A stretch of 64,000 nt of DNA from Bartonella harrusi. GTDB taxonomy: Bacteria; Pseudomonadota; Alphaproteobacteria; Rhizobiales; Rhizobiaceae. Numbering within the stretch: the stretch's first letter is position 1; every line of letters begins with the position of its first letter. Positions 48,082 to 59,550 of the stretch are shown here, in pieces. The stretch covers positions 1,178,001 to 1,242,000 of the forward strand of contig NZ_CP101114.1 in assembly GCF_024297065.1 (NCBI RefSeq), given 5' to 3'. The notes below the pieces were generated by a model, which had not been told where the DNA came from, did no database searches, and saw only the letters and a list, made by a program, of their open reading frames with translations. The position numbers and the translations under genes were made by a program.

Positions 48082-49130
48082 TATTTTACTTTCGTTACAG
48101 GCGTATTTTGATTTCCATTTTTCAGTATCTCAGCTCGACCATTAACAAAAGCCAGATCTTGAGGTGTTAAAGTGATATCACGTAATTCGCGACTCACCAA
48201 AAACGTTTCTGTTTCTACCACTGTTTCAGCCAATTCTATTGTAACATCATAGTGCGCACGAAAAGCTGAAATGATTTCATCAATAATAATTTCAGGAGCA
48301 GAAGCTCCCGCTGAAAGACTTACCACAGAAAGGGGGCTCAAATGATCAAAATCAATTTCATCAACCCGCTGAACTAAAACAGCCTTCTGCGCACCAAACC
48401 TTTCAGCAACCTCCACCAAACGTCGTGAATTAGAGGAATTTGGCGCTCCAACAATCAAAAATAAATCACTTCCCATTGCTGCTGCCTTAACAGCGTCTTG
48501 CCGATTCGTTGTCGCATAACAAATTGATTCAGCCGCTGGAGATTCTAATGCCGGAAAACGCCGTTGTAAGACATCAAGAATCTCTGCTGTATCTCCAACA
48601 GAAAGTGTTGTTTGTGTCACAAATCCTAATTTATCCGGATCATTTGGTTGATAATATAAAGCATCTTCAATCGTTTCGATTAATGTTACAGCCCCTTTTT
48701 CAAGCTGTCCCATTGTTCCTATCACCTCAGGATGACCCGAATGACCAATTAATATAACATGACGCCCCTGCCGTTGATGCCGTATCGCCTGTTTATGAAC
48801 CTTAGAAACCAACGGACATGTTGCATCGAGATAAAACAAATTATAGCGTCGCGCCTCTTCTGATACAGATTTTGGTACACCATGAGCAGAAAATACAACG
48901 GGTTGATGCCGATGTTTTTCTGGAATCTCATCAAGCTCTTCAACGAAAACAGCCCCACGTTGCTGCAATCCTTCAACGACATAGCGGTTGTGGACAATTT
49001 CATGACGAACATACACTGGAGCGCCATATTTTTTTAATGCAAGAAGAACAATTTGAATAGCACGATCAACCCCTGCGCAAAATCCACGTGGACCACAAAG
49101 ACGTATTGTTAAAGGAGGAAGTAAAGACAT
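48081..49130 (-). CDS. ispH: 4-hydroxy-3-methylbut-2-enyl diphosphate reductase
   Basis: 349 residues. Three Fe-S cysteines: in GPRGFCAGVDRAIQ, in YLDATCPLVSKVH and in AESICYATTNRQ. HEIVHNRYVV and SAHGVPKSV carry the substrate-binding His. Last step of the MEP isoprenoid pathway; dxs (the first step) is also in the window. First gene of the operon with thrB and rnhA. Confidence 0.95.
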   Translation of the reverse strand: MSLLPPLTIRLCGPRGFCAGVDRAIQIVLLALKKYGAPVYVRHEIVHNRYVVEGLQQRGAVFVEELDEIPEKHRHQPVVFSAHGVPKSVSEEARRYNLFYLDATCPLVSKVHKQAIRHQRQGRHVILIGHSGHPEVIGTMGQLEKGAVTLIETIEDALYYQPNDPDKLGFVTQTTLSVGDTAEILDVLQRRFPALESPAAESICYATTNRQDAVKAAAMGSDLFLIVGAPNSSNSRRLVEVAERFGAQKAVLVQRVDEIDFDHLSPLSVVSLSAGASAPEIIIDEIISAFRAHYDVTIELAETVVETETFLVSRELRDITLTPQDLAFVNGRAEILKNGNQNTPVTKVK

Positions 49131-49333
49131 AAACCACCCTTAATATCTATAATTTTTACCTCAGTTTCAAACAGGCTACTGTATAGACTATTGTTATACA
49201 CGATATAAACGGTATAAAGAAAAAAAAGGAGAAAGGCTACCTTCCTTCAGGAGAGCATCCATATCTGGCTCTCTTTTATCATATATTTTTCAAGCAAAGT
49301 TGTCTTTTCACTCGCTTTTTTCATTTTGCTCTT
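49131..49333. other. spacer between ispH and ctaB
   Basis: About 200 bases. A short hairpin GAGAGC/GCTCTC followed by TTTT at 49249-49280 reads as a terminator on the plus strand only, where no gene ends, so its role is doubtful. It also contains the ispH promoter. Confidence 0.35.
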
Positions 49334-50269
49334 CTAGAAGGCAATAAAATGCCAAACTAAGGTTTCAATTAAAAGAATTCCGAATATAGCGGCCAAATAA
49401 AATAACGAAAAGAAAAATGTCTTTTTTGCCATCAAAATCGTTGCATCATGTGTCTCGGCTTTCCACAAATGATAAGAAAAATAAATAAAAATAATGCTCA
49501 AAATTGTTGAAATAATACCATAGAAAATCCCTGCAAAACCAATAATAAAAGGTCCCGCTGTACATATCGCCATAAGAATAGTATAAAACAAGATCTGTTT
49601 TTTTGTTGCATACGCACCCCGTACATTAGGCATCATAGGAATGCCCGCTGCGTCATAATCAAGAGATGAAAATAAAGAAAGAGACCAAAAATGTGGTGGG
49701 GTCCACATAAAAATGATTAAAAATAAGATAAAACTCTCAATACTCACGGTACCCGTTGTTACAGCCCATCCAATCATTGGTGGAAAAGCGCCAGATGCTC
49801 CACCAATCACAATATTTTGTGGTGTTATCCGCTTTAGCCAAATTGTATAGATAACAACATAAAAGAAAATTGTGAACGCAAGAAAAAGTGCTGAAAACCA
49901 ATTAATGAAAATTCCCATAATCACTACAGAAAGCACTGAAAGGGTCATACCAAAAATAAATGCCTTCTTAGCGCTGATTTTACCGGTAGGAATAGGACGA
50001 TTTTTGGTACGTTCCATCACTGCATCAATATCAGCATCATACCACATATTAAGTGCTCCCGCACCTCCTCCCCCGACAGCAATACACAAAATTGCTAAAA
50101 AACCATAAAATGGACTAATCGAAACTGGCGATACAACGAGTCCAACGAGAGCAGTGAATACGACAAGTAACATAACCCGTGGTTTTAATAACGTAATATA
50201 ATCACCAATACTGGGTTTGGGCGGGATTGCTTTACCACTTGCCGCCGATAATTCTCCTGAAACAGACAT
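49334..50269 (-). CDS. ctaB: protoheme IX farnesyltransferase (heme O synthase)
   Basis: 311 residues from ATG 50269. UbiA-superfamily prenyltransferase with about eight TM helices. First Asp-rich motif NMWYDADIDAVMERTKNRP, and the second region SLDYDAAGIPMMPNVRG. PHFWSL is diagnostic for CtaB/CyoE. Makes heme O for cytochrome oxidase. The other cta genes are not in this window. Confidence 0.93.
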   Translation of the reverse strand: MSVSGELSAASGKAIPPKPSIGDYITLLKPRVMLLVVFTALVGLVVSPVSISPFYGFLAILCIAVGGGGAGALNMWYDADIDAVMERTKNRPIPTGKISAKKAFIFGMTLSVLSVVIMGIFINWFSALFLAFTIFFYVVIYTIWLKRITPQNIVIGGASGAFPPMIGWAVTTGTVSIESFILFLIIFMWTPPHFWSLSLFSSLDYDAAGIPMMPNVRGAYATKKQILFYTILMAICTAGPFIIGFAGIFYGIISTILSIIFIYFSYHLWKAETHDATILMAKKTFFFSLFYLAAIFGILLIETLVWHFIAF

Positions 50270-50644
50270 TCCAATCAAAGACCTTTTCCATTTTTGTCAT
50301 CCACAAACGAATATTGTCTTGTATAAGGGAAAAGCCAACAAATAGCACAACATTTTTGAAAACATATAAAATACCTCTCCTCTTCCCCAAAAATAGCGTG
50401 CAATATTTGCAATATTTTTTTAAAACACATTATTTCTCACACGATTAATACACTATATACATATACAAAATATCATAAAGCAACGCTAAAAGCATTGTCC
50501 TCTAGGATACACTCTTTTTTCTAATTTTATTTTGTTTCTGTGAATTAATCTGTTTAGGAAAATAATGGTTTGTGTTATAATTTTGGCTTGAGAATTCTTT
50601 TTTATACAGGTCTACACATATTAATGAGATAGTTAGGGTTTTCT
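50270..50644. other. divergent region between ctaB and the IalB-like gene
   Basis: About 375 bases, AT-rich, with promoters for both genes. No further gene is seen. Confidence 0.35.
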
Positions 50645-51184
50645 GTGATACTTTATAAATTGATAAAAAAAACTCTCTTTGTTCGTATTATTCTCTATAC
50701 ACTCTGCAATATTTCTGCCCATTACGCACTTGCACAAACGCCTCATGTGCAAAATGTCCCTGCTCCACAAACTTATGGTGCATGGACAAAAGTTTGCTCT
50801 TTACCGCTAGGCACACCTAATATACAGTGTGAAGTTGTACAAAATGTACATACACAAAGTCGCCATGATATTACTCTGCGTGTTACGTTTTATAAACTCC
50901 CTAAAAATCAAGGCGCTTTAATGCGCGTTTTTGTTCCAATCCGCGTTGAGTTACCCCCAGGTGTTGGGCTTAAAATTGATGATAAAAATATGGGAAGAGT
51001 AGAATATCGCCGTTGTCTTGGTGATAGTTGTGTTGCTGAAGCGGTTCTTAAAGAAGACACATTACAGCTCTTTTTAAAAGGTAAAATGGCGACCTACTTT
51101 ATTTTTACAACTCCTGAACAAGCTGTTGGAGGTACCTTTGATCTCCAAGGTCTTCACGAAGCCTACGTGGCTTTACCAACATAA
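50645..51184 (+). CDS. IalB-family invasion-associated exported protein
   Basis: 179 residues, GTG start. Signal peptide (about 8-31, ending YALAQ), then an IalB domain: YGAWTKVC, a conserved Cys in NIQCEVV, LPPGVGLKIDD, and the YRRCLGDSCVAEAVL cysteine pair. Members include Bartonella IalB, needed for erythrocyte invasion, but paralogues are usual and ialA is not adjacent, so I do not assign the ialB symbol. Acts in the periplasm or outer membrane. Confidence 0.8.
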   Translation: MILYKLIKKTLFVRIILYTLCNISAHYALAQTPHVQNVPAPQTYGAWTKVCSLPLGTPNIQCEVVQNVHTQSRHDITLRVTFYKLPKNQGALMRVFVPIRVELPPGVGLKIDDKNMGRVEYRRCLGDSCVAEAVLKEDTLQLFLKGKMATYFIFTTPEQAVGGTFDLQGLHEAYVALPT

Positions 51185-51306
51185 TAGAATTGACGTATAT
51201 TGCATAATCGGAACCTCGTAATTGAAACCTCGTAGCGGACTTTATAGATTCTAAGAAAAGGCCAAACAGAAATCTTCCAAGTATTCGTGAAAATAGGATA
51301 ATCACT

Positions 51307-52725
51307 ATGAAATCGCTGATTGACAATTTTGATATCTCTGCCTCTAAAGTGCAAACACTCGTACAAGAAACGCTTCATCATGCTGATGATGGTGAACTTT
51401 ACCTTGAATATACAGAAAGTGAAAGTCTTTTGTTTGATAATGGGCAGCTTAAAAATGGTTCATTTCATCAGGATATGGGATTTGGTCTGCGTGTTGTTGC
51501 TGGGGAAGCTACTGGATATGCACACTCTAGTGAATTATCAGCTGTTGCGCTCAAGCGTGCCAGTGAAGCAGCAAAAGCCGTTATCTATCATAACCAGGCA
51601 GGACCTTATAGTGCTGCGCCTCAACAAACAAATAAAAAACTTTATCAACCACATAATCCTCTTGATACGCCATCATTTGAAGAAAAAAGCGTGCTTTTAC
51701 AGAAAATTGATACCTATTTACGTGCAAAAAATGATAAATTGCATCAAGTCACAGTTTCTCTTTCTGGATCACTCCAGCATGTTGAAATTTTACGCGCAGA
51801 TGGTCATCTGATTCGTGATACACGTCCTCTTGTCCGGCTTTCTATATCTGTGGTTGCTGCTGAAGGTAATCGGCGTGAAAATGGCTTCTATGGATGTGGT
51901 GGACGACAAGCATTTAGCCAATTCATTCATGAAAAAAACTGGAAAAAAGCCGCTGATGAAGCTTTGCGTATGGCTCTTATAAATTTAGAAGCAGACGCAG
52001 CACCAGCAGGAACATTTGATGTTGTCTTAGCCAATGGATGGCCAGGTGTTATGCTTCATGAAGCTATAGGCCATGGTTTGGAAGGTGACTTTAACCGTAA
52101 AAAAACCTCTGCTTTTGCCGGACTTTTGGGTCAACAAGTTGCTGCGAAAGGTATTACAGTTGTTGATGATGGTACAATTCCCCAATGCCGTGGTTCACTT
52201 ACTGTCGATGATGAAGGAACCCCATCAGGATATAACGTACTTATTGAAGATGGAAAACTTATTGGTTTTATGCAAGATAGGCTAAACGCCAGACTTATGG
52301 GGGTTCATCCAACTGGAAATGGACGGCGTGAATCCTATGCACATGCACCAATGCCGCGGATGACCAATACGATCATGCTAGGAGGTGATAAAACACCTGA
52401 AGAAATTCTATCCTCATTAAAAAACGGTATTTACGCTGTTTCATTTGGTGGAGGACAAGTTGATATCACTTCTGGAAAGTTCGTCTTTGAATGCACAGAA
52501 GCGTACAGAGTAGAAAATGGTAAAATTGTAGCACCTATTAAAGGAGCAACCCTTATCGGAAATGGACCAGATGCCATGAAACGTATCACAATGATTGGCA
52601 ATGATAGCAAGCTTGATAATGGTATTGGTATGTGCGGAAAAGCTGGGCAAAATGTTCCTGTTGGTGTTGGACAGCCTCATCTGCGTATTAACAATATGAC
52701 AATTGGTGGAACAGCACTTTCATAA
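51307..52725 (+). CDS. tldD: metalloprotease TldD
   Basis: 472 residues. Zinc motif MLHEAIGHGLEGDF (HExxxH) and the TSAFAG, CRGSLTVDDEGTPS and GGGQVDITSGKFVFECTEAY segments are hallmarks of TldD. It works with TldE/PmbA (not here) on small peptide substrates or toxins such as microcin B17 and CcdA. Ribosome site AGGA (in AAATAGGATAATCACT) precedes the ATG. Confidence 0.93.
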   Translation: MKSLIDNFDISASKVQTLVQETLHHADDGELYLEYTESESLLFDNGQLKNGSFHQDMGFGLRVVAGEATGYAHSSELSAVALKRASEAAKAVIYHNQAGPYSAAPQQTNKKLYQPHNPLDTPSFEEKSVLLQKIDTYLRAKNDKLHQVTVSLSGSLQHVEILRADGHLIRDTRPLVRLSISVVAAEGNRRENGFYGCGGRQAFSQFIHEKNWKKAADEALRMALINLEADAAPAGTFDVVLANGWPGVMLHEAIGHGLEGDFNRKKTSAFAGLLGQQVAAKGITVVDDGTIPQCRGSLTVDDEGTPSGYNVLIEDGKLIGFMQDRLNARLMGVHPTGNGRRESYAHAPMPRMTNTIMLGGDKTPEEILSSLKNGIYAVSFGGGQVDITSGKFVFECTEAYRVENGKIVAPIKGATLIGNGPDAMKRITMIGNDSKLDNGIGMCGKAGQNVPVGVGQPHLRINNMTIGGTALS

Positions 52726-52789
52726 AATATGCCAAATCAGCTTAATTGAAAAAATCTCGAAAAAATAGAGAAGAGCTTTTCGATTTCGT

Positions 52790-54043
52790 TTAAAGTTTCC
52801 AATTTGCTTTTGCTTTACGTTTACTCAAAACAGCAATAATTTCAACATGTGGTGACCATAAAAATTGATCAATCGGTACAATTCGTTCAACTGTATAACC
52901 ACCTGCAATAAGGAGAGATAAATCGCGAGCAAATGTGATAGGATTGCATGAAATAGCCACTACGCGAGGGACTGTTGCCCTCGCCAATTCACGTACTTGT
53001 TGCTCGGCACCAGCACGTGGAGGATCGAAAACAACATAGTCAAAACACTCAAGTTCCCTCACTGAAAGTGGACAGCGGAAAAGATCGCGCTTTTCACAAG
53101 TTACGGGTTTTAAACCAATTGCAAAACGTACTGCCCGCTCTAAATTCGCTAATGCTTGCTCATCATTTTCTACCGCATGAACATTTGTCTTTTTGGCCAT
53201 GCGGAATGTAAATGTTCCTATCCCAGAAAACAAATCAAGAGCATTCTTAGCTTTTTTTACATCAGGCAAAATAATATTGCCCATTATATTTTCTGCTTCA
53301 AAAGTTGCTTGAAGAAATCCACCAGGAGGGAACTCAACACAAATATCATCAAAGCAAATTAATGGTTTTTCTCGTTCAACCAACACTTCACCTTCAACAG
53401 ATAACCGTGTAATCCCGCATGAAAGAGCTACATATACCATTTTCTGACGAAGAGACTCTTGGCGCATAAAAAAACCGTTTAAAGCAACATCTAAACCATT
53501 TTCAACGTGTGTTATCGTGATCTGAAACCGCTTTACATGGTGACTTAAAAGAGCACAAAGTCTTCTAATATCATCTAGTTTAGACATAATCTCTGGACGG
53601 CTTACGGGACATTCCTCAATAGCCACAATCTCATGAGAGAGATGACGATTAAAACCGACTCTGTAACCTTGTGGCGTCATAGATGCTGTGAGAGTCATGC
53701 GCCGGCGACTATAAGGCTGACATTCTATTAAAGGTGAAACAACAACATCAAGCCCATATTTTTGAATTGCGTCAACAACCAATTGTCGTTTCCATACACG
53801 ATAAACATCAGACTGCCAATGCTGAAGCGCACATCCACCACATTCTCCAAAATGCTGGCAAAGAGCATCAATGCGCTCTGGCGATTTTTCCTTTAATGTT
53901 AAAAGTTTAGCATATTTTCCATGAACTTCGATCTCAACACGCTCTCTTGGTAAAGTAAAAGGAACATAAAGCACGCCATGTAATGATTTTATCACACCGT
54001 TACCATTCGCCCCAATATGGTCGATTATGGCATTATCATTCAT
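52790..54043 (-). CDS. RNA (uracil-5-)methyltransferase, RumA/TrmA family
   Basis: 417 residues. N-terminal TRAM-like part (GVIKSLHGVLYVPFTLPRE), Fe-S cysteines in CQHFGECGGCALQHW, Rossmann SAM motif ALDLFSGIGTFTF, and DPPRAG followed by VAISCNP with the catalytic Cys. It methylates uridine in 23S rRNA or tRNA. Its ATG overlaps the tlyA stop as ATGA, so it is the last gene of that operon. Confidence 0.9.
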   Translation of the reverse strand: MNDNAIIDHIGANGNGVIKSLHGVLYVPFTLPRERVEIEVHGKYAKLLTLKEKSPERIDALCQHFGECGGCALQHWQSDVYRVWKRQLVVDAIQKYGLDVVVSPLIECQPYSRRRMTLTASMTPQGYRVGFNRHLSHEIVAIEECPVSRPEIMSKLDDIRRLCALLSHHVKRFQITITHVENGLDVALNGFFMRQESLRQKMVYVALSCGITRLSVEGEVLVEREKPLICFDDICVEFPPGGFLQATFEAENIMGNIILPDVKKAKNALDLFSGIGTFTFRMAKKTNVHAVENDEQALANLERAVRFAIGLKPVTCEKRDLFRCPLSVRELECFDYVVFDPPRAGAEQQVRELARATVPRVVAISCNPITFARDLSLLIAGGYTVERIVPIDQFLWSPHVEIIAVLSKRKAKANWKL

Positions 54044-54786
54044 GCATGTTTTTCTCCAAATAACAAATATTCTAAATTACCATCACTCCCTGTAATGGGT
54101 GAGAGAAGCAAACCTTTTGCATTCCATCCTCTTTGCTTGTTTAACCAATCAAAGAGCTCTTCAGCAATTTTTTTAGCCATTGATGAATCTTTCAATACCC
54201 CACCCTTACTAAGATTGTTACGACCAACCTCAAACTGAGGTTTTACCAATAAAACGGCTTGAGCCCCCTTCTTGGCTAAAGACAAAACAGGGGGTAATGC
54301 CAATTTAAGAGAAATAAAGCTAACATCTGAAACGATCAGATCAATTTCCAATCCGCCTAAATGTTCTCGTTGCAAATCTCTCACATTTAAACCTTCTAAT
54401 AAAGTTATCGCATGATTGCCCAATAAACGGGCATCCAATTGATGATGACCAACATCAATAGCAATGACATGAGCCACCCCACGTTCTAAAAGAACTTGTG
54501 TAAAACCACCTGTCGATGCACCAATATCAATGGCAATCACCTTATTTGTTACAATCGGAAATGCATCGAGTGCACTCGTCAATTTTAATGCAGCACGTGA
54601 AACATAATTCTGTGCTGGATCACAAACGATAATCTCTGCGTTATCAGAAACGATTTGCCCAACCTTTAAAACGACTTTACCATTCACTTTAACAGTTTTG
54701 CGCACAATAGCATCCCGTGCTCGTGAGCGCGTCGTAAAAAATTTTTTTTCAACTAAAAGAACATCAAGCCTTTTCTTAACATTCAT
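54040..54786 (-). CDS. tlyA: TlyA-family rRNA 2'-O-methyltransferase (hemolysin-A-like)
   Basis: 248 residues. S4 RNA-binding domain (about 4-65, MNVKKRLDVLLVEKKFFTTR, then GKVVLKVG), then an FtsJ-like domain with AIDIGASTGGFTQVLLERG (SAM) and LIVSDVSFISL. Family members methylate rRNA riboses. It follows dxs after 7 bases; the dxs-tlyA pair is widespread. Confidence 0.9.
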   Translation of the reverse strand: MNVKKRLDVLLVEKKFFTTRSRARDAIVRKTVKVNGKVVLKVGQIVSDNAEIIVCDPAQNYVSRAALKLTSALDAFPIVTNKVIAIDIGASTGGFTQVLLERGVAHVIAIDVGHHQLDARLLGNHAITLLEGLNVRDLQREHLGGLEIDLIVSDVSFISLKLALPPVLSLAKKGAQAVLLVKPQFEVGRNNLSKGGVLKDSSMAKKIAEELFDWLNKQRGWNAKGLLLSPITGSDGNLEYLLFGEKHA

Positions 54787-54793
54787 TTCATAC

Positions 54794-56710
54794 TCAAAAT
54801 TTCTGCACTGTCTGAATTTTGCGTCCTAAAGCATTAAAAACCGTATTAACAATACCAACAGTATCAAGCCCTATACGCGACAGAACTTTCTCTGGTGAAC
54901 CATGGTTTAAATATTCATCAGGAAATTTTAATGTGCGTACTTTCAAACCATGTTCTAACAACCCCTCTTGGGCTAAAAACTGTAATAAGTGTGCTCCAAA
55001 TCCACCTATTGCACCTTCTTCAATTGTTATTAATACTTCATGCTCACGCGCCAAACGACGCATCAAATCCTTATCTAAAGGCTTTGCAAACCGTGCATCT
55101 GCAACCGTCGTAGATAACCCCTCTGCAACCAACGCATCAGCAGCAACCAACACTTCTGACATTCGCGTTCCAAAACAAACCAAAGCTATTCTGCTTCCTT
55201 CACGCAAAATACGTCCTTTTCCAATTTCTAGTAATTCACCGCGCCGTGGTAAATCTATTCCAATCCCCTCACCGCGCGGATAACGAAAAGAAATGGGCCC
55301 CTGATCATAAGCTGCGGCGGTACGAACCATATGCATCAGTTCGACTTCATCAGAAGGTGCCATAACCACAAATTCAGGAAGCGTAGCCAAAAAAACAATA
55401 TCAAAACTGCCAGCATGCGTTGCACCATCTGCTCCCACGAAACCGGCTCGATCAATCGCAAAGCGCACGGGTAACTTTTGAATGGATACATCATGGATAA
55501 TCTGATCATAGGCGCGCTGTAAAAAAGTAGAATAAATAGCAACAAAAGGCTTATATCCCTCACAAGCAATGCCAGCAGCAAAGGTTACCGCATGCTGCTC
55601 AGCAATACCAACATCAAACATTCTTTCAGGAAAATTTTCAGCAAAAGCATCGAGACCTGTCCCCGTTGGCATAGCCGCTGTTATACTAACAATCTTATCA
55701 TCATGATGAGCTTCTTCTATTAAAGCATTAGAAAAGACCTTCGTATAAGGAAGAATATTGCTTGGTGCTTTAACCTGTTTTCCTGTTGTAATATCAAAAC
55801 GATTCACACCATGATATTTATCCGATGACGCTTCCGCAGGTGCATACCCTTTGCCCTTATGTGTGACGACATGTACTAAAACAGGACCATTGGGATATTC
55901 ACAAACATTTTTTAAAACAGGCAATAAATACTTTAAATTGTGGCCATCTATTGGTCCGACATAGTAGAAACCAAGCTCTTCAAACAAAGTTCCCCCAACC
56001 AAAAAACCACGAGCAAATTCTTCTGAGAGACGTGCTTTATCTAAAAAGAATTTGGGTAATTTTTCCCCTAGCACTTTTATCCGTTCACGCAAACTACGAT
56101 AAGCAGGACGGGAAACCAATCGTGCAAGATGCGCGCTCATAGCACCTGTCGGTGGTGCAATAGACATATCGTTATCATTTAGAATAACAATCAAACGTGC
56201 ATCTAAAGCACCAGCATTATTCATTGCTTCATAAGCCATACCAGCAGACATAGCACCATCACCAATTACAGCTATGATATTGCGCCTTTCCTCTGCTTTT
56301 AAAGCACTCGCTACTGCCATACCAAGACCAGCAGAAATGGAAGTAGAAGAATGACCGGCACCAAATGGATCATACACACTTTCTGAGCGTTTGGTAAAAC
56401 CTGATAATCCTCCCTCCTGACGCAATGTACGAATTCTATCTCTACGACCCGTTAAAATTTTATGCGGATAGGCTTGGTGGCCAACATCCCAAATAATTCT
56501 ATCCTCTGGAGTATTAAAAACATAATGCAACGCAACGGTGAGCTCAACAACACCAAGACCTGCACCAAGATGCCCCCCTGTTACAGAAACCGCATCAATT
56601 GTTTCTGTGCGCAACTCATCAGCTAACCTTACCAAATCAGATTCTGGCAGTGCCCGCAAATCATGTGGTAGATGAATACGATCAAGTAATGGTGTCAATG
56701 CCCGTGACAA
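54794..56710 (-). CDS. dxs: 1-deoxy-D-xylulose-5-phosphate synthase
   Basis: 638 residues, TTG start with GGAG 8 bases upstream. TPP motif [20 protein letters not shown] followed by the metal site NDNDMSI; transketolase domain with [15 protein letters not shown] (catalytic Glu region) and [16 protein letters not shown]-terminal domain with [15 protein letters not shown]. First step of the MEP pathway. A spacer of about 220 bases separates it from xseB. Confidence 0.95.
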   Translation of the reverse strand: MSRALTPLLDRIHLPHDLRALPESDLVRLADELRTETIDAVSVTGGHLGAGLGVVELTVALHYVFNTPEDRIIWDVGHQAYPHKILTGRRDRIRTLRQEGGLSGFTKRSESVYDPFGAGHSSTSISAGLGMAVASALKAEERRNIIAVIGDGAMSAGMAYEAMNNAGALDARLIVILNDNDMSIAPPTGAMSAHLARLVSRPAYRSLRERIKVLGEKLPKFFLDKARLSEEFARGFLVGGTLFEELGFYYVGPIDGHNLKYLLPVLKNVCEYPNGPVLVHVVTHKGKGYAPAEASSDKYHGVNRFDITTGKQVKAPSNILPYTKVFSNALIEEAHHDDKIVSITAAMPTGTGLDAFAENFPERMFDVGIAEQHAVTFAAGIACEGYKPFVAIYSTFLQRAYDQIIHDVSIQKLPVRFAIDRAGFVGADGATHAGSFDIVFLATLPEFVVMAPSDEVELMHMVRTAAAYDQGPISFRYPRGEGIGIDLPRRGELLEIGKGRILREGSRIALVCFGTRMSEVLVAADALVAEGLSTTVADARFAKPLDKDLMRRLAREHEVLITIEEGAIGGFGAHLLQFLAQEGLLEHGLKVRTLKFPDEYLNHGSPEKVLSRIGLDTVGIVNTVFNALGRKIQTVQKF

Positions 56711-56934
56711 AAAAAACTCCTTATTATCACATCATCAAGAAAGAAAAATGTTAAAAACAGATCTTATCCCCTCTTTCATTTATCGTTTTGATATTTTTAC
56801 TGAAAAATATTCTCTCCTGGTGACAATTTATGATTTTATCCATTTACTCCACTTATTTCATAAAAAACGATAAAACACGCTAAGCTTAATTACGACATCT
56901 CACCTTACAGTAAATATCCCAAGACTTTTCCAGA

Positions 56935-57189
56935 TTATTCAGAATCAAGGGGTTGCACACCTTTTGGAGAACCTTCCTCTGAAAGCTGAATTTTTTCAAC
57001 TTTAGCTTCAGCTGCTTTCAAGAGTTTTTCACAATGTTTTTTAAGCGCTTCACCACGCTCATAAATATCAATTGATTGTTCTAAAGGGATATTCCCACGT
57101 TCTAGATTTTCAACAATAACTTCAAGTTGCTTCAGCGCTTCCTCAAAACTTAAAGCTGTAATATCCTCTTTGTTTACCTCTTGTTTCAT
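56935..57189 (-). CDS. xseB: exodeoxyribonuclease VII small subunit
   Basis: 84 residues from ATG 57189, after a GAGGAA site; the longer frame overlapping ribB is not used. [20 protein letters not shown], then [18 protein letters not shown] form the two-helix XseB signature. Works with XseA (elsewhere) in single-strand DNA digestion. Its start lies 7 bases after the ribB stop. Confidence 0.92.
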   Translation of the reverse strand: MKQEVNKEDITALSFEEALKQLEVIVENLERGNIPLEQSIDIYERGEALKKHCEKLLKAAEAKVEKIQLSEEGSPKGVQPLDSE

Positions 57190-57196
57190 ACATTCC

Positions 57197-58303
57197 TCAC
57201 AAGATATCTGTTCTAGATATACGAATTCCAAAACCTTCTAAACCTATATAATGGCGCTCTTTAGAAGCATAAACAATAACAGAACGAATCCCCAAATGTT
57301 TTAAAATTTGTGATCCTAAACCAATTTGTCGCCATTCTTCTTCGCGTTTAATTGCCTGCATGTGATTTTCTGCACCTTTTTTCACTCTCGCTTCAATACC
57401 CGCAGCTGACGGTATCCCAACAGATTCTTCACGCAAATAAACAAAAACACCACACTTTTCTTTTTCCATCATGCGTCGCATGATAGCTGGTATATCTGAA
57501 GATTGACAAAAAATATCGTTTATAACATTTTCACGATGCAAACACACGGGAATATCTTCACCCTCACAGATATCACCATAAACGAGTGCAATATGTTGAA
57601 CTGTTTCCCAAGGAAGTTGGTAACTTTGAACAACAGCTGGACCTCCTGATATTTCGATATGCCTTTCTCCAACATGCCTAATCAACATTTCCTTACGTTG
57701 ACGATACGCAATGAGATCTGCAACAGTTATTATATGCAATCGATTTTCTTGTGCAAATTTTGTAATCTCATCTCCGTGTTTAACGCTTCCATCATCATTG
57801 ACCAGCTCACCAATGACACCAACAGGTGGTAAACCAACTAATTTACATAAATCAACGGCTGCCTCCGTGTGTCCTGAACGCATCAGCACACCTCCCTCAT
57901 GCGCGATCAGGGGAAAAACATGGCCTGGACGGACGAAATCATCTGGACCAGCATTTGAATTAGCAAGGTTACGCACCGCTAATGTACGGTCATGCGCTGA
58001 AATTCCCGTCGTTATTCCATGTTTAAAATCAACAGTAACAGTAAACTGAGTACGATGTGCAGAATCATTATCTGAAACCATAGGGACAAGATTAAACCGC
58101 TGCGCTTCTTGTTTTGGCAGAGGAGCACAAATAATACCTGTTGTATGACGAATGATAAATGCCATTTTTTCTTCTGTGCAATGGGCTGCAGCAAGTGTTA
58201 AATCACCTTCATTTTCACGGTCACTATCATCGGTAACCACAACAATTTCACCGCGTTCAAAAGCACGAAGTGCATCTCCAATTTTTTTTTCGTCATACGC
58301 CAT
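57197..58303 (-). CDS. ribB: 3,4-dihydroxy-2-butanone 4-phosphate synthase with degenerate GTP cyclohydrolase II-like domain
   Basis: 368 residues. N-terminal RibB domain (1-205): [14 protein letters not shown] (metal Glu), [11 protein letters not shown], and [13 protein letters not shown] (catalytic region). The C-terminal half (about 215-368) has the GTP cyclohydrolase II fold, but the usual zinc-cysteine cluster (HSECxTGDVxGSxxCDC) reads [15 protein letters not shown], so the cyclohydrolase activity is probably lost. Makes the four-carbon unit of riboflavin. It lies 3 bases after aroC. Confidence 0.9.
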   Translation of the reverse strand: MAYDEKKIGDALRAFERGEIVVVTDDSDRENEGDLTLAAAHCTEEKMAFIIRHTTGIICAPLPKQEAQRFNLVPMVSDNDSAHRTQFTVTVDFKHGITTGISAHDRTLAVRNLANSNAGPDDFVRPGHVFPLIAHEGGVLMRSGHTEAAVDLCKLVGLPPVGVIGELVNDDGSVKHGDEITKFAQENRLHIITVADLIAYRQRKEMLIRHVGERHIEISGGPAVVQSYQLPWETVQHIALVYGDICEGEDIPVCLHRENVINDIFCQSSDIPAIMRRMMEKEKCGVFVYLREESVGIPSAAGIEARVKKGAENHMQAIKREEEWRQIGLGSQILKHLGIRSVIVYASKERHYIGLEGFGIRISRTDIL

Positions 58304-58306
58304 TCT

Positions 58307-59407
58307 TCACCTTTCAAATGATCCAACTTGACCGCGATGCCTTAAATAATGGTCAGCAAGAACACAAGCAACCATAGCTTCACCAACAGGAACAGCGCGA
58401 ATCCCAACACAGGGATCATGACGTCCTTTCGTTACAACATTTACCTCATTACCACGAACATCAATAGAACGACGGGGTGTTAAAATCGATGACGTAGGTT
58501 TTACAGCAAAACGTGCAACTATCGGCTGTCCACTCGATATTCCACCTAAAATACCGCCAGCGTGATTAGATAAAAAAAGTGGTTTTCCGTCACTTCCCAT
58601 CCGCATTTCATCTGCATTTTCTTCCCCCGTTAAATGAGCTGCTGCAAAACCATCACCTATTTCTACCCCCTTTACCGCATTAATCGACATGAGTAATGAA
58701 GCAATGTCCTGATCAAGTTTTGCATAAATAGGCGCTCCTAAACCGGCAGGAACATTTTCTGCAACAATCTCAATAACAGCACCAATAGATGAACCATTTT
58801 TACGTATTTTATCTATATAATCACTAAAAACCTGTACCATCTCTGCATCAGGCGTAAAAAAAGGATTGTTATCAACCTCTAACCAATTCCAACGATCACG
58901 ATTAATTGTATGGGGACCAATTGCTATCACTGCTCCTCGTATAATCAAACGAGGAATAATTTTACGAGCAATAGCACCCGCTGCAACACGTGCTGCCGTT
59001 TCACGCGCTGAAGCACGTCCGCCGCCGCGAAAATCACGAATACCATATTTAACATCATAAGTATAATCCGCATGACCAGGACGATATTGATGCGCAATCG
59101 CGCCATAATCCTTAGATCGATGATCCATATTGTGAATCAACAGAGAAATTGGTGTCCCCGTTGTTACCAATGTTGTGCCATCATCCTGAATAACAATCCC
59201 TGAAAGAACCTCTATTTGATCTAATTCTCTCCGCTGAGTTGTATATTTGGATTGTCCTGGCCTGCGTTTATCAAGATAGGATTGAATTTCTCCAACAGTA
59301 AAAGTAACCCCTGGGGGACATCCATCAATGACACAACCAAGAGCAGCACCATGGCTTTCACCCCATGTCGTGACACGAAATAAATGACCAAACGTATTAT
59401 GTGACAT
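58307..59407 (-). CDS. aroC: chorismate synthase
   Basis: 366 residues. Signatures [18 protein letters not shown] (N-terminus), the [39 protein letters not shown], and [15 protein letters not shown] blocks. Makes chorismate from EPSP using reduced FMN. Between fabI and ribB on the same strand. Confidence 0.96.
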   Translation of the reverse strand: MSHNTFGHLFRVTTWGESHGAALGCVIDGCPPGVTFTVGEIQSYLDKRRPGQSKYTTQRRELDQIEVLSGIVIQDDGTTLVTTGTPISLLIHNMDHRSKDYGAIAHQYRPGHADYTYDVKYGIRDFRGGGRASARETAARVAAGAIARKIIPRLIIRGAVIAIGPHTINRDRWNWLEVDNNPFFTPDAEMVQVFSDYIDKIRKNGSSIGAVIEIVAENVPAGLGAPIYAKLDQDIASLLMSINAVKGVEIGDGFAAAHLTGEENADEMRMGSDGKPLFLSNHAGGILGGISSGQPIVARFAVKPTSSILTPRRSIDVRGNEVNVVTKGRHDPCVGIRAVPVGEAMVACVLADHYLRHRGQVGSFER

Positions 59408-59550
59408 GAAAGATGACCCGTTTCTTCATCAAATATATGTAACTAAAGCCCATGCAGAGTTGTGCAAAAACAACGTCTCTTCAAAAATACCATTGGCCAT
59501 TTAAACCCAGTCAAATCGTTGCTGTCAAATGAAGCCTTGTAAACCGAATC

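Noticed and set aside
49249..49280. Hairpin GAGAGC/GCTCTC with TTTT as a terminator
   Set aside because: It points along the plus strand, but both flanking genes run on the minus strand, so no transcript obviously ends there.
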